DNA from: Bailinhaonella thermotolerans | Lineage (GTDB): Bacteria > Actinomycetota > Actinomycetes > Streptosporangiales > Streptosporangiaceae | Direction of reading: 5' to 3' | Length of the DNA stretch: 64,000 bases | Assembly: GCF_003594875.1 (NCBI RefSeq) | Contig: NZ_QZEY01000001.1 | Span: 124,001-188,000 of the forward strand | Shown here: positions 8,654 through 17,150 of the stretch, piece by piece | Layout of the letters: each line of letters begins with the position of its first letter | How positions within the stretch are numbered: the stretch's first letter is position 1 | Notes under the pieces: generated by a model | What the model was told of the DNA's origin: nothing | Seen by the model: the letters and a program-made list of their open reading frames with translations, nothing else | Databases searched by the model: none | Position numbers and translations under genes: made by a program

Positions 8654-9228
8654 CCACGCCCAAGCAGCCGCGCAGGCAGCTCCGCCCCACCGACGTCAAG
8701 CGGCTCAACCGCTCCTGGAGGCGCGCCACCGAGGGGCGGCTGTCCCTGATCCTGGAGTCGGTCACGGGGCCGTTCAACATCGGCTCGATCTTCCGTACGG
8801 CCGCCGCGCTCGGCGTCGAGACCGTCTGGCTGGCCGGGAACGCCACCGAGCCCACCCACCCCAAGGCGCAGAAGCTCGTGCTCGGCTGCGACCGGTTCGT
8901 CGACTGGCGGCCGCCCGTGCCGGTGACCGAGGCGGTCAAGGACGCCCGCGAGGAGGGGTACCGCGTCGTGGCCGTCGAGCTGACCTCCGACGCGCTGCCG
9001 CTGCACCTGGCCCCGCTGGACGGCGACGTGTGCCTGGCGGTGGGCGCCGAGGACCACGGCTGCTCCCCCGCGCTGCTGGCCGCCGCCGACGCCGTGGCCT
9101 ACATCCCGCAGATCGGCCGCGTCGGCTCGCTCAACGTCTCCGTCGCCGCCGCCGTCGCCATGACCGAGGCCCGCCGCAGGGAATGGCAGGACATGCCCGA
9201 TCCGGCGGGTGACGCCGGAGGGGCGTAA
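8650..9228 (+). CDS. TrmH/SpoU-family RNA 2'-O-methyltransferase
   Basis: A 192-residue SPOUT enzyme. The three SpoU motifs are visible: GPFNIGSIFRTAAALGV (motif 1), LAVGAEDHGCSPALL (motif 2) and IGRVGSLNVSVAAAVAMTEA (motif 3), which form the trefoil knot that binds SAM. Family members methylate the ribose 2'-OH of tRNA or rRNA. It starts at ATG 8650, overlapping the previous stop, so translation is coupled. Its small size and lack of an L30e-like N-terminal extension fit a TrmH/TrmL type; the exact RNA position is not predictable. Confidence 0.87.
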   Translation: MTTPKQPRRQLRPTDVKRLNRSWRRATEGRLSLILESVTGPFNIGSIFRTAAALGVETVWLAGNATEPTHPKAQKLVLGCDRFVDWRPPVPVTEAVKDAREEGYRVVAVELTSDALPLHLAPLDGDVCLAVGAEDHGCSPALLAAADAVAYIPQIGRVGSLNVSVAAAVAMTEARRREWQDMPDPAGDAGGA

Positions 9229-9232
9229 CCGG

Positions 9233-9238
9233 CATACT
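9233..9238 (+). promoter_or_regulatory. -10 element of a probable leaderless promoter
   Basis: CATACT lies 6 nt before GTG 9245, with no ribosome binding site. Confidence 0.45.
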
Positions 9239-9244
9239 CCTCTC

Positions 9245-10042
9245 GTGCCACGTCACTTCGCCTTCCTCGACCACCCGGGACCGCTCCCGTTCGCGCACCG
9301 CGGCGGCGCGGCCGAGGGCCGGGAGAACACGATGTCGGCGTTCGCGCACGCCGTCGCGCTCGGCTACCGGTACCTGGAGACCGACGCCCACGCCACCGCC
9401 GACGGCGTGCTCGTGGCCTTCCACGACCGCACCCTGGACCGCGTCACCGACCGGCGCGGCCGCATCGCCGAACTGCCCTACCGCGAGGTCTCCCGCGCCC
9501 GTATCGGCGGCGACGAGCCGATCCCCCTGCTGGAGGACCTGCTCGGCACCTGGCCCGACATCCGGTTCAACATCGACGTCAAGGACTTCCCCGCGATCGC
9601 GCCGCTGGCCGCGGCGCTGCGGCGGACCAACGCCTACGACCGCGTCTGCGTCACCTCCTTCTCCGAGCGGCGGCTGGCGCAGGCGCGGCGGGCGATCGGC
9701 CGCGAGGTGTGCACCTCCCTCGGGCCGCAGGGCGTGGCCGCGCTGCGGATGGCCTCCTTCACCTCCGGCTACGGGGGGCTGCTGACCCGGCTGGCCCGCG
9801 CCGGAATCCCCTGCGCCCAGGTCCCGGCCGGGATCGGGGCGCTCAAGGTGACCACCCGGGCGTTCGTGCGCACCGCGCACGCGCTCGGGATGCACGTGCA
9901 CGTCTGGACGATCAACGACACCCGGCAGATGGAACGCCTGCTCGACCTGGGAGTGGACGGCGTGATGACCGACAACGTCACCGGCCTGCGCGACGTGCTG
10001 CGCAAGCGGGGCCAATGGCATGAGAACGTGAGCGACAGGTGA
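9245..10042 (+). CDS. Glycerophosphodiester phosphodiesterase
   Basis: A 265-residue GDPD-family TIM-barrel enzyme that hydrolyses glycerophosphodiesters to glycerol-3-phosphate and an alcohol. Catalytic motifs are intact: FAHRGGAAEGRENTMSAF (the HRG..pENT motif), TDAHATADGVLVAFHDRTLDR (E/D and HD motifs), FNIDVKD (metal ligand) and the C-terminal HVWTINDTRQMERLLDLGVD. There is no signal peptide, so it is cytosolic. The last 4 bases overlap the GTG start of the downstream permease gene. Recycling of phospholipid head groups is the usual role. Confidence 0.9.
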   Translation: MPRHFAFLDHPGPLPFAHRGGAAEGRENTMSAFAHAVALGYRYLETDAHATADGVLVAFHDRTLDRVTDRRGRIAELPYREVSRARIGGDEPIPLLEDLLGTWPDIRFNIDVKDFPAIAPLAAALRRTNAYDRVCVTSFSERRLAQARRAIGREVCTSLGPQGVAALRMASFTSGYGGLLTRLARAGIPCAQVPAGIGALKVTTRAFVRTAHALGMHVHVWTINDTRQMERLLDLGVDGVMTDNVTGLRDVLRKRGQWHENVSDR

Positions 10043-11385
10043 CCGCCACCGCCTCCCCCCCGGGCGGGACCTCGGCCGAGCTCCGGCGCGAACGCCGCGC
10101 CTGGTACCTCTACGACTGGGCCAACTCGGCCTTCTACACGACCGTCATCACGGTCTTCTTCGGCCCCTACCTCACGGGGATCGCCGAGGCCGCCGCCGAG
10201 GCCCGGGGCGGGCTCATCCTGGGCATCCGGCCCTCGGCGTACTTCACCTACGTGATCGGCGCGGCCGCGGCCGCCCAGATCGTGGTCATGCCGATCGCGG
10301 GCGCGCTGGCCGACCACACCGGCCGCAAGAAGGAACTGCTCGGCGCGTTCGCCTACCTGGGCGCCTTCGCGACCCTGGCGATGTTCTTCGTGACCGGCGA
10401 CGCCTACCTGCTGGGCGGCGCCCTCCTGGTCGTGGCCACCGTCGGCTTCGCCGCCGCCCAGGTGATCTCCCACTCGTTCCTCAACGACCTGGCCGGGCCC
10501 GACGAGCGCGACACGGTCTCCGCGCGCGGCTGGGGCGTCGGCTACCTCGGCGGCGGGCTGCTCCTGCTGGCCAACCTGCTCGTCTTCACCTTCCACGCCT
10601 CCCTGGGCCTGGACGCCGCCATGGCCGTACGGCTGGCGCTGGCCTCGGCGGGCCTGTGGTGGGCGGGGTTCACGCTGATCCCGATGCTGCGGCTGACCAA
10701 CCGGGGCCACGTGGTGCGCTCCGAGAGCGTCGGGCGGGCGGTGAGCGGCAGCTTCCGGCAGCTCGGCCGCACGATCGCGGGCCTGCGGCTGTATCCGCTG
10801 ACGCTGGTCTTCCTGGTGGCCTACCTGCTCTACAACGACGGCGTCCAGACCGTGATCAACTTCTCGTCGGTCTTCGCCACCGAGGGGCTGGGCCTGTCGC
10901 AGGACACCCTGGCCGCCGCCATCCTCATGGTGCAGTTCGTCGCCTTCGGCGGCGCGCTGCTCCTGGGCGCGCTGGCCCGCAGGCACGGCGCCAAGCGCGT
11001 GGTCCTCGTCTCCCTGGTGGGCTGGGCCGGGGTCGTCGCCGCCGCCTACTTCCTCCAGGCGGGCGCGGCGTGGCAGTTCTTCGCCATGGGCTTCGTGATC
11101 GCCATCGTCATGGGCGGCACCCAGGCCCTGTCCCGCTCGATGTTCTCCCAGGTGATCCCGCGCGGCCGGGAGGCGGAGTACTTCAGCCTCTACGAGATCA
11201 GCGACAAGGGGGCCACGTTCCTCGGGTCCCTGGTGGTCGGCACCGTCCTCCAGGTCACCGACAGCTACCGCCTGGCCATCCTCTCCCTCCTCGTCTTCTT
11301 CGCCCTCGGCTTCGTCATCCTCGCCGCCCTCGACCTCCCCAAGGCCATCCGCGCCGCCGGCAACGACGTCCCCGGCCGTCTCTGA
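10039..11385 (+). CDS. UMF1/Atg22-like MFS permease
   Basis: A 448-residue membrane protein with about 12 transmembrane segments. The N-terminal signature RRAWYLYDWANSAFYTTVIT is typical of the UMF1 family, related to fungal Atg22 vacuolar amino acid effluxers. Later conserved parts include GALADHTGRKK (MFS loop motif) and ALSRSMFSQVIPRGREAEYF. The GTG start at 10039 overlaps the GDPD stop (GTGA). The substrate is unknown; the operon with a phosphodiesterase suggests a released head group or metabolite, but that is only inference. Confidence 0.85.
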   Translation: MTATASPPGGTSAELRRERRAWYLYDWANSAFYTTVITVFFGPYLTGIAEAAAEARGGLILGIRPSAYFTYVIGAAAAAQIVVMPIAGALADHTGRKKELLGAFAYLGAFATLAMFFVTGDAYLLGGALLVVATVGFAAAQVISHSFLNDLAGPDERDTVSARGWGVGYLGGGLLLLANLLVFTFHASLGLDAAMAVRLALASAGLWWAGFTLIPMLRLTNRGHVVRSESVGRAVSGSFRQLGRTIAGLRLYPLTLVFLVAYLLYNDGVQTVINFSSVFATEGLGLSQDTLAAAILMVQFVAFGGALLLGALARRHGAKRVVLVSLVGWAGVVAAAYFLQAGAAWQFFAMGFVIAIVMGGTQALSRSMFSQVIPRGREAEYFSLYEISDKGATFLGSLVVGTVLQVTDSYRLAILSLLVFFALGFVILAALDLPKAIRAAGNDVPGRL

Positions 11386-11521
11386 CCCGGCCCCGCCGCC
11401 TCCCGGCCCCGCCGCCTCCGGCCCGGCCGCCTCGGGGCGCCGCCGTACGGCTCCCGCCCGCTCCCTCGGCGGGGCGGGCGGCGCGGGACGGGGTTCGCTC
11501 GCGGGATGTGCCCGGCCGGGA

Positions 11522-11803
11522 GGAGGGCCCGGGAGCTGCGGCCAGTAGGCCCGACGGGGGCCTACCTGGAATCGAACCAGGTGAGAAGGAAGCACCCGGA
11601 TGGCCTCCCGGCCGGGCGGCCCCCTCCGCCGGAGGGGACCGGGCCGCCAGGAGAGCCCGGGAGCTAGGGAAAGAAGGCCGGCGGTCCCGCTCGGGAGACC
11701 GCCGGAGGAGTGAGGAGGAAGCCCCCGGATGGCCTGGCGGCCGGACGCGAGGAAGGCGGGAGGACTGGAACCAGATCAGGGTGAGAAGGAAGCCCTCCCA
11801 TGG
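11522..11803 (+). repeat. Degenerate direct repeats between UMF1 and TerD-like genes
   Basis: Three related copies of a GAGAAGGAAGC...ATGGCCT..CGG motif start at about 11583, 11713 and 11783. A second motif, GAGnGCCCGGGAGCT, occurs at 11523 and 11652. The first copy is preceded by a tRNA-T-arm-like hairpin (ACCTGG, 7-nt loop, CCAGGT at 11564-11582). Each copy resembles a ribosome binding site followed by ATG GCC, but the frames after it are short and not conserved. No gene is supported in 11386-11823. Confidence 0.5.
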
Positions 11804-11823
11804 CCTCGCGGACCGTCACGATA

Positions 11824-13926
11824 TCAGGCGGGGATCAGCTCGTGCAGGGTCGCCGGGGTGAAGATCCGGGCGCCGTCCGGAAGGCCGGCGGGGACGTCCA
11901 GGCCGATGTAGGTGGTGCGCCCCGCCGCCGTGGCCTTCGGCTCCAGCAGCCGGACCAGGTCGCGGACCCGCAGGTAGTCGCGTTCGACGATGGAGCGCAC
12001 CAGCAGGGAGGCCGTGACGCGGTTCCCCTCGACCCGGTTGAAGCCCGGATGGCCCTTCAGGTACAGGTGCAGCCACTTCGCCCGCCACCGGCCGTCCTCG
12101 CCGCGCAGGAACACCAGCGGCAGCGCCACCCGGCCGGAGCCGCGCAGGTCGGACTTGGCGCGCACGGTGCGCGGCTCGAACGGGCGGCCCTCCTGGGCGG
12201 CGTCGCGCGTCATGTACCCGAAGAACGCCTCGGCGGCCTCGTCGAACGGTTCCCCGGCGTAGACGTGCACCTGCGGGATGACGATCGGCCGGGTGGCGGC
12301 GGCCAGGCGGATGTCCACGAACTCCGACGCGCCCTCGGGCGCCTCGGTGAGGTCGCCGGAGTAGGTGGCGAAGCCGGTGCGGTTGTTGGTCCAGGAGACG
12401 TGCTCCGGGGAGCCGTAGGAGGCGTCCAGCATCAGCGCCGACAGGTCGTAGTCGGTGCGCCGCCGGGCCTGCCGCCAGTGCACGAAGAACCGCAGCAGCT
12501 CCCCGTCCACCTCCGACAGCGACCCGCGCGGCAGCATGCCCAGCCCCGGGGCGACCGCCTTGCCCGACAGCGGCAGCGCCACGTCCAGCGCGGCCGGGTC
12601 GACGACCAGCCGCCCGGGGTCGGGCAGCCGGCGGGCGATCTCGGCGTCCAGGATCTCCGCCGCGCGGGCCACCACGTCCTCCTCCAGCGGCGGGCGCGTG
12701 TCGGGGCCGGCCCAGGCGCGGCCGTACCGGTTGGTGAAGACCCGCCCGGCCTCGGGGGCGAGCCGGTTCCGCAGGTGCTCGCTCAGGGACAGCAGCACGC
12801 GGCCCGAGGCGCGCGCGGCGGCCCCCTCCGCGGCGTCCAGGACGGCCCGGGGGTCGCCGAGGCGCAGCAGGTGGTCCAGGCGGCGCAGCAGCGCCCCCGG
12901 GGCGTTCTCCAGCAGCGCCACCGCGTCGGCCGTACGGCGGGCCGCCAGCGCCTCCTCGACGCGGGCGTCCAGGCTCTGGGCGCGGCGCTCGCCCCGCGCG
13001 ACCGCGAAGACGGCCGCGGCCCCGGGGTAGCGGGGGTGCTCGTGGGGGTGCAGCCGCTCCCCGAGCCGCTTCCACGGCTCCCGGTGGCGCGGCACGTCCC
13101 CGAGCTTGGCCGGGGTGGCCACGGCGTCCAGGGCGGCCAGGAGGGCGCGGCGCTCGGCGCGGCGGAACGAGCGGAACCGGGTGGGCGCGGCCAGGGTGAC
13201 GTCGCCGCCGGAGCAGGCGCAGGCCAGGCGGAGGACGTCGGTCACGGTGTCCACGAGGAGCGGGCGGCCGGCGGCCAGCCGCGCCTCGTTGACGATCGCC
13301 CGGTTCTCCCGCACCGGGATCCGCTCGGGCTCGGCGTCGCAGACCGCGGCCAGGGCGCGCAGGGCCGCCAGGTCCTCGGCCGCGAGCGGCGTCTCGGCGC
13401 CCGCGAGCGACAGGTACAGGTCCCGCGCCTCCTCGGCCAGGGTCCCGCCGGCCTCCAGCACGGTCACCCGGTCCCCCGCCAGCGGCACCAGCTCGGCGTG
13501 CGCGGCCACCAGGTCGGCGTAGGAGTGCTGGTAGCGGCCGTACCCGGGCAGCTCCAGCAGGTTGAGCACCGGGGACGGGGGCAGGTGCTCCGGGACCACC
13601 AGCGCCCGCCGCATGAGCCCGGCCCAGAACTCCGGCGTGTCCGGGACGTTCGCGGGGAAATCGATGAAGTAGGCGTTGTGCTCGACGTGGTCGCCGGCCA
13701 GGCGGCGCACGGCCGACAGCACCCGCACCCCCAGGTCGACCACGGCCGGCCCGGGCAGGCGCGACAGCCGTTCGAGCAGCCGCGGCGAGCAGGTGAAGCC
13801 CACGCTCAGCAGGGCGGCGTCGAGCTGCCGCGCCGCCGTCTCCCCCCAGCCGGGTCCGGTCGCGGGCTCGCCGCCGAGCGGCACGCGCAGCCGGCGCGTG
13901 ATGATCAGGCTCTCCAGATCCTCCAC
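11824..13926 (-). CDS. Large protein with a TerD-like C-terminal region
   Basis: A 700-residue cytosolic protein without signal peptide or membrane segments. The region from about residue 510 (YDLSALMLD, then HVSWTNNRTGFATYSGDLT and EFVDIRLAAATRPIVIPQVHVYAG) resembles the beta-sandwich of TerD-type tellurite/stress-response proteins, which are calcium-binding; here the acidic Ca-binding residues are only partly visible. The first 500 residues are helical and I do not recognise them. The GTG start at 13926 follows a TAAAGT box by 6 nt, a leaderless arrangement, and continues as MEDLESLIITRRLRVPL. Actinomycetes encode several large TerD-domain proteins of unknown role. The assignment is moderate. 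Confidence 0.6.
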   Translation of the reverse strand: MEDLESLIITRRLRVPLGGEPATGPGWGETAARQLDAALLSVGFTCSPRLLERLSRLPGPAVVDLGVRVLSAVRRLAGDHVEHNAYFIDFPANVPDTPEFWAGLMRRALVVPEHLPPSPVLNLLELPGYGRYQHSYADLVAAHAELVPLAGDRVTVLEAGGTLAEEARDLYLSLAGAETPLAAEDLAALRALAAVCDAEPERIPVRENRAIVNEARLAAGRPLLVDTVTDVLRLACACSGGDVTLAAPTRFRSFRRAERRALLAALDAVATPAKLGDVPRHREPWKRLGERLHPHEHPRYPGAAAVFAVARGERRAQSLDARVEEALAARRTADAVALLENAPGALLRRLDHLLRLGDPRAVLDAAEGAAARASGRVLLSLSEHLRNRLAPEAGRVFTNRYGRAWAGPDTRPPLEEDVVARAAEILDAEIARRLPDPGRLVVDPAALDVALPLSGKAVAPGLGMLPRGSLSEVDGELLRFFVHWRQARRRTDYDLSALMLDASYGSPEHVSWTNNRTGFATYSGDLTEAPEGASEFVDIRLAAATRPIVIPQVHVYAGEPFDEAAEAFFGYMTRDAAQEGRPFEPRTVRAKSDLRGSGRVALPLVFLRGEDGRWRAKWLHLYLKGHPGFNRVEGNRVTASLLVRSIVERDYLRVRDLVRLLEPKATAAGRTTYIGLDVPAGLPDGARIFTPATLHELIPA

Positions 13927-13932
13927 GCGCGC

Positions 13933-13938
13933 ACTTTA
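13933..13938 (-). promoter_or_regulatory. -10 element of a probable leaderless promoter
   Basis: TAAAGT on the minus strand, 6 nt before GTG 13926. It sits in the 421-bp divergent gap 13927-14347, which also holds the rbpA promoter. No gene is seen in that gap. Confidence 0.5.
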
Positions 13939-14281
13939 GCCGCCCATAACCCCATTCCGCCCCCGATTTCGGGCGTACGGCGGCTCGCGAATCCCCGCCA
14001 AGGGAGGCCGGGATCCCCGCCGGGGCCGGGGAAGGCGCGGCCGGGAGCCGTCCCCCCGGAGCGGCCGGGAGACGCGGAGCGGGCGCGGCGGGAGGCGCGG
14101 GAGCCGGCCCCGGGAGGGGGCGCGGGCGGGGACGCGAGGGAATAGCGGGACGGCAAAAGCGTTCAGCTACGTGCGGAGATGACGCAACCGGGGAAATGTC
14201 CCGGTATGCCCTGGTCAGTGGGCTCGAAACACGCGCTCGGCACGAAGGTGCGAAGACGCGCGATTGGATCACTGCTCAGGT

Positions 14282-14308
14282 GGGAATCCACACACGGTAT
14301 CAAGCGTT
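14282..14308 (+). promoter_or_regulatory. Sigma-R-type promoter of rbpA
   Basis: GGGAAT (14282-14287), exactly 18 nt, then GTT (14306-14308). This matches the GGAAT-N18-GTT consensus for the disulfide-stress sigma factor SigR, which is known to transcribe rbpA in Streptomyces coelicolor. The rbpA start codon is 39 nt downstream, and a GGGGAGG ribosome binding site lies at about 14331-14337. Confidence 0.75.
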
Positions 14309-14347
14309 GGACTCCGTGGGAGACGGACCCTGGGGAGGCATTGAACG

Positions 14348-14692
14348 ATGGCCGAGCGAGCACTGCGCGGCACCCGTCTCGGGGCTACTAGCTACGAGAA
14401 CGACCGCAACACCGACCTGGCCCCGCGCCAGGAGGTCAACTACACCTGCCCGAGGGGCCATCAGTTCAGCGTACCGCTCTCCGCGGAGGCCGAGATCCCG
14501 GCCACGTGGGAGTGCCGCAACTGCGGCTCGACGGCACTGCGCATCGACGGTGAGCAGCCCCAGCAGAAGAAGGCCAAGCCGGCCCGCACCCACTGGGACA
14601 TGCTGCTGGAGCGCCGCTCCATCGAGGATCTGGAGGAGGTCCTGAACGAGCGCCTGGCGATCCTGCGCGCTCAGCGCCGCAAGAGCGCCTGA
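14348..14692 (+). CDS. rbpA: RNA polymerase-binding protein RbpA
   Basis: A 114-residue protein that aligns along its whole length with actinobacterial RbpA. Visible parts are the N-terminal tail MAERALRGTRLGATSYENDR, the zinc-ribbon-like core with CPRGH and ECRNCGS cysteines, a basic linker (QQKKAKPARTHWDMLLERR) and the sigma-interaction domain RRSIEDLEEVLNERLAILR. RbpA binds the principal sigma factor and RNA polymerase, stabilises the open complex and raises basal rifampicin tolerance. A sigma-R-type promoter upstream suggests induction by thiol oxidation. A strong terminator follows. Confidence 0.97.
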   Translation: MAERALRGTRLGATSYENDRNTDLAPRQEVNYTCPRGHQFSVPLSAEAEIPATWECRNCGSTALRIDGEQPQQKKAKPARTHWDMLLERRSIEDLEEVLNERLAILRAQRRKSA

Positions 14693-14757
14693 CCCTCGTC
14701 CGCGGGCGCCCAGCGCCCGGCGGGCGGCCCTCCTCGCGATCCTCTCGCGACGACGCG

Positions 14758-14798
14758 GCCGGACGCCCCGCACCCTGCCAGGGTGCGGGGCGTCCGGC
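14758..14798. terminator. Strong bidirectional terminator hairpin
   Basis: An 18-bp perfect stem (14758-14775 with 14781-14798) and a 5-nt loop, followed by TTTCG. It lies between the convergent rbpA and methyltransferase genes and probably serves both. Confidence 0.85.
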
Positions 14799-14846
14799 TT
14801 TCGCGCGTCCGGAGGGGTACGGCGCCGCGCCGTGCCCCTCTCCGGC

Positions 14847-15485
14847 TCAGGCGCGGTAGACGGCGACGGTGAACGGGCGCTGGGGGTTCCGGTGCACGCG
14901 CTCGCTCAGCCGCGTCAGGCCCGCGCGGGCGTCCAGGTAGCGGTGCAGCCGCCCGGCCTCGGGCCACGGGTGCACGGCCACGAGCACCCCGCCGGGCGCG
15001 AGCAGGTCCCCCAGCCGGTCCGACGCGCGCCGCAGCCGTTCCTCACGGCCCAGGTAGTACAGCGTCTCGGCGCAGAACGCCAGGTCGAAGCGGCGGTCCG
15101 CCCGGTGCGTGAGGATGTTGGCGCGCACGAACCGCACGCGCTCCTCCCTGACCCGCGCCCGCGCCCGCGCCAGCGCCCGCCCGGAGATGTCCAGCCCGGT
15201 GATCTCCGCCTCGGGGAACGTCTCCGCCAGCGCCTGGGTGAACACGCCCTCCGCGCACCCCACCTCGACGATGTCCCGGTACGGCCGGGCGGGCAGGTCC
15301 GCCAGCGTCGCCGCGTACTTCTCGCGCTCGTAGGAGTCGGTGGACAGCCGCCAGGGGTCCGGGCTCCGGTGCCACCAGTCGAAGTACCGTCCCAGGATCT
15401 CCCCCTGCCGCGAGGGCGCGAGCAGGGAGACCGTACGGAAAAGCGTCCGATGCATCAGTTCCGGAATGTTGGGCACGACCGGCAT
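14847..15485 (-). CDS. Class I SAM methyltransferase, NodS-like
   Basis: A 212-residue methyltransferase. The SAM-binding motif IVEVGCAEGVFTQALAETFP, the acidic loop ITGLDISGRALARAR, FDLAFCAETLYYLG and LLAPGGVLVAVHPWPE give a complete Rossmann fold. The segment DPWRLSTDSYEREKYAATLA just before motif I is characteristic of the NodS-like group, known for N-methylation of amino-sugar oligosaccharides in rhizobia, though many actinomycete members have other substrates. ATG 15485 was chosen; GTG 15500 is an alternative and neither has a good ribosome binding site. The gap 15486-15784 contains no recognisable gene. Confidence 0.75.
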   Translation of the reverse strand: MPVVPNIPELMHRTLFRTVSLLAPSRQGEILGRYFDWWHRSPDPWRLSTDSYEREKYAATLADLPARPYRDIVEVGCAEGVFTQALAETFPEAEITGLDISGRALARARARVREERVRFVRANILTHRADRRFDLAFCAETLYYLGREERLRRASDRLGDLLAPGGVLVAVHPWPEAGRLHRYLDARAGLTRLSERVHRNPQRPFTVAVYRA

Positions 15486-15784
15486 AGGCCCTCTTTTCAC
15501 TGGGAATCAGGAAAGCCCCGAGTTCCCATGAAAATTAGGAAAGGCCGCGCCCTCCGTCATCACACCCCGGTGTGATCTTCTCGCTCCTCCGCCAGAAGGA
15601 ACGCGAGGCCGGTCCCCGCCCCGCCGTGCCGAGGCAGACGCGAACGGTGAAACCTGCGGGACCGCGTGAGATGAATGGGCGGAATACGCCAGGTGACCCG
15701 AATAAGACATGGTGAAAAGACCAGGCCCTAACGACCGAATGGGCCGGGCCCGATCCAGCCGGGCCCGATGCAGCCGGGCCCGAT

Positions 15785-16306
15785 CTAGTCGTCGACGACC
15801 TCGCCGGTGACCACACGGCCCCGGCCCGGGCTCGCGGTCCCGCCGGGGGCGTGGCCGGCGCCGGGCCAGGGGGCGGCGCCGGGGTCCTGGGGCGCGCCCG
15901 GGGGGAACATCATCGAGGCGTACGGCGAGCGCTCGGCCAGGGTGCGCACGCGGCGCTTGAGGACGCGCAGGAGCAGGCCGCGCACGAGCGGGCGGGTCGC
16001 CGGGACCACCAGCAGGATGCCGACCACGTCGGTCAGGAAGCCGGGGGTCAGCAGGAGGACGCCGCCGGCCAGGACCATGCCGGCGTCCACGAGCTGCCGG
16101 TCGGGCATCACGCCGGTGGAGACCGCGTCCTGCAGCGCCCGCCAGGCGCGGCGGCCCTCACGGCGCACGAGCCAGGAGCCCAGCACGCTCATCGCCAGCA
16201 GCACGAACACGGTCTGCCAGCCGCCGATGACGGTGCCCACCTGGATGATCATCCAGATCTCCAGCACCGGCACGACGAGGAAGGCCAGGAACAGCAGAAT
16301 GCCCAT
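15785..16306 (-). CDS. fxsA: FxsA family membrane protein
   Basis: A 173-residue membrane protein with the FxsA pattern: an N-terminal hydrophobic hairpin (MGILLFLAFLVVPVLEIWM and TVFVLLAMSVLGSWLVRREG), then LVDAGMVLAGGVLLLTPGFLTDVVG, the diagnostic segment for this family. E. coli FxsA, when overproduced, suppresses phage T7 exclusion by F; its normal role is unclear. The last 45 residues are a Pro/Gly-rich cytosolic tail. It is transcribed in the same direction as the upstream lnt and ppm1 genes, 82 bp behind ppm1. Confidence 0.85.
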   Translation of the reverse strand: MGILLFLAFLVVPVLEIWMIIQVGTVIGGWQTVFVLLAMSVLGSWLVRREGRRAWRALQDAVSTGVMPDRQLVDAGMVLAGGVLLLTPGFLTDVVGILLVVPATRPLVRGLLLRVLKRRVRTLAERSPYASMMFPPGAPQDPGAAPWPGAGHAPGGTASPGRGRVVTGEVVDD

Positions 16307-16388
16307 GTCACCTCCAACGCCCGGGACCGCCGCGGCGTTCCGCGCCCGGGCCGCCCGCCCGGGCGGCCCTTCAGGACCCGGCCCCGGC

Positions 16389-17150
16389 TCAGCGGCGGGG
16401 GCGGCGCGCGGCGGCCAGCCGGGCCGGCAGCCCCGTGACGCCCCAGACCGTGACCCGGACCAGGGCCTCCTTGACCACGTTGCCGCTCATCTTGCTCGCC
16501 CCGCGCACCCGGTCCACGAACGTGATGGGCACCTCCGCCACGCGCAGGCCGTTGCGCACCGTGCGCAGCGTCAGGTCCACCTGGAAGCAGTACCCCTGGG
16601 ACTCCACGTCGTCCAGGCCGATCTTCTCCAGCGTCGCCGCCCGGTAGGCCCGGAAGCCCGCGGTGGCGTCGTGCACCGGAAGGCCCAGCATCAGCTTGAC
16701 GTAGGTGTTGGCGCCGCGCGAGAGGATCTCCCGGCGCAGCGGCCAGTTGGCCACCCGCCCGCCGCGCACCCAGCGGGAGCCGATCACCAGGTCGGCCCCG
16801 GCCGCCAGGCGCTCCAGCATCGCCGGCAGCCGCTCCGGCGGGTGGGAGCCGTCGGCGTCCATCTCCACGAGCACGTCGTAGCCCTCGGCCAGCCCCCACC
16901 GGAACCCGGCGATGTAGGCCGCGCCCAGGCCCTGCTTGCCGGGCCGGTGCAGCACGTGCACGTGGTCGTCGGCCTCGGCCATCGCGTCGGCCAGCTCGCC
17001 CGTGCCGTCCGGGCTGTTGTCGTCGGCGACCAGCACGTGCGCCTCGGGGACGGCGGCGCGGACCCGGCCGACGATCGGCTCCAGGTTCTCGCGCTCGTTG
17101 TAGGTCGGGACGATGACGAGCACCCGGCCGACCTCGGTGGCGTGTCCCAT
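16389..17150 (-). CDS. ppm1: Polyprenol-phosphate mannose synthase (GT2)
   Basis: A 253-residue GT2 glycosyltransferase of the DPM1 type. Motifs: [19 protein letters not shown], the nucleotide-binding [11 protein letters not shown], the DXD-like [23 protein letters not shown] and [12 protein letters not shown]. It transfers mannose from GDP-mannose to polyprenyl phosphate at the cytosolic face of the membrane, supplying lipomannan and protein O-mannosylation. There are no membrane segments. ATG 17150 shares one base with the stop of lnt (TGATG), so the two are translated together. In mycobacteria the same two activities are fused or adjacent as Lnt-Ppm1. Confidence 0.9.
   Translation of the reverse strand: MGHATEVGRVLVIVPTYNERENLEPIVGRVRAAVPEAHVLVADDNSPDGTGELADAMAEADDHVHVLHRPGKQGLGAAYIAGFRWGLAEGYDVLVEMDADGSHPPERLPAMLERLAAGADLVIGSRWVRGGRVANWPLRREILSRGANTYVKLMLGLPVHDATAGFRAYRAATLEKIGLDDVESQGYCFQVDLTLRTVRNGLRVAEVPITFVDRVRGASKMSGNVVKEALVRVTVWGVTGLPARLAAARRPRR

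Noticed and set aside
11541-11640. Complete tRNA gene on the minus strand
   Set aside because: Only a T-arm-like hairpin is present; the acceptor 5' strand, D-arm and anticodon arm cannot be paired.
11824-14272. Long alternative frames over the TerD-like gene on both strands
   Set aside because: They give Arg/Gly/Pro-rich products without family motifs and conflict with the conserved minus-strand gene.
15502-15530. Second SigR promoter (GGGAAT before GTT)
   Set aside because: The spacing is 14 nt instead of 18, and no gene starts downstream on that strand.
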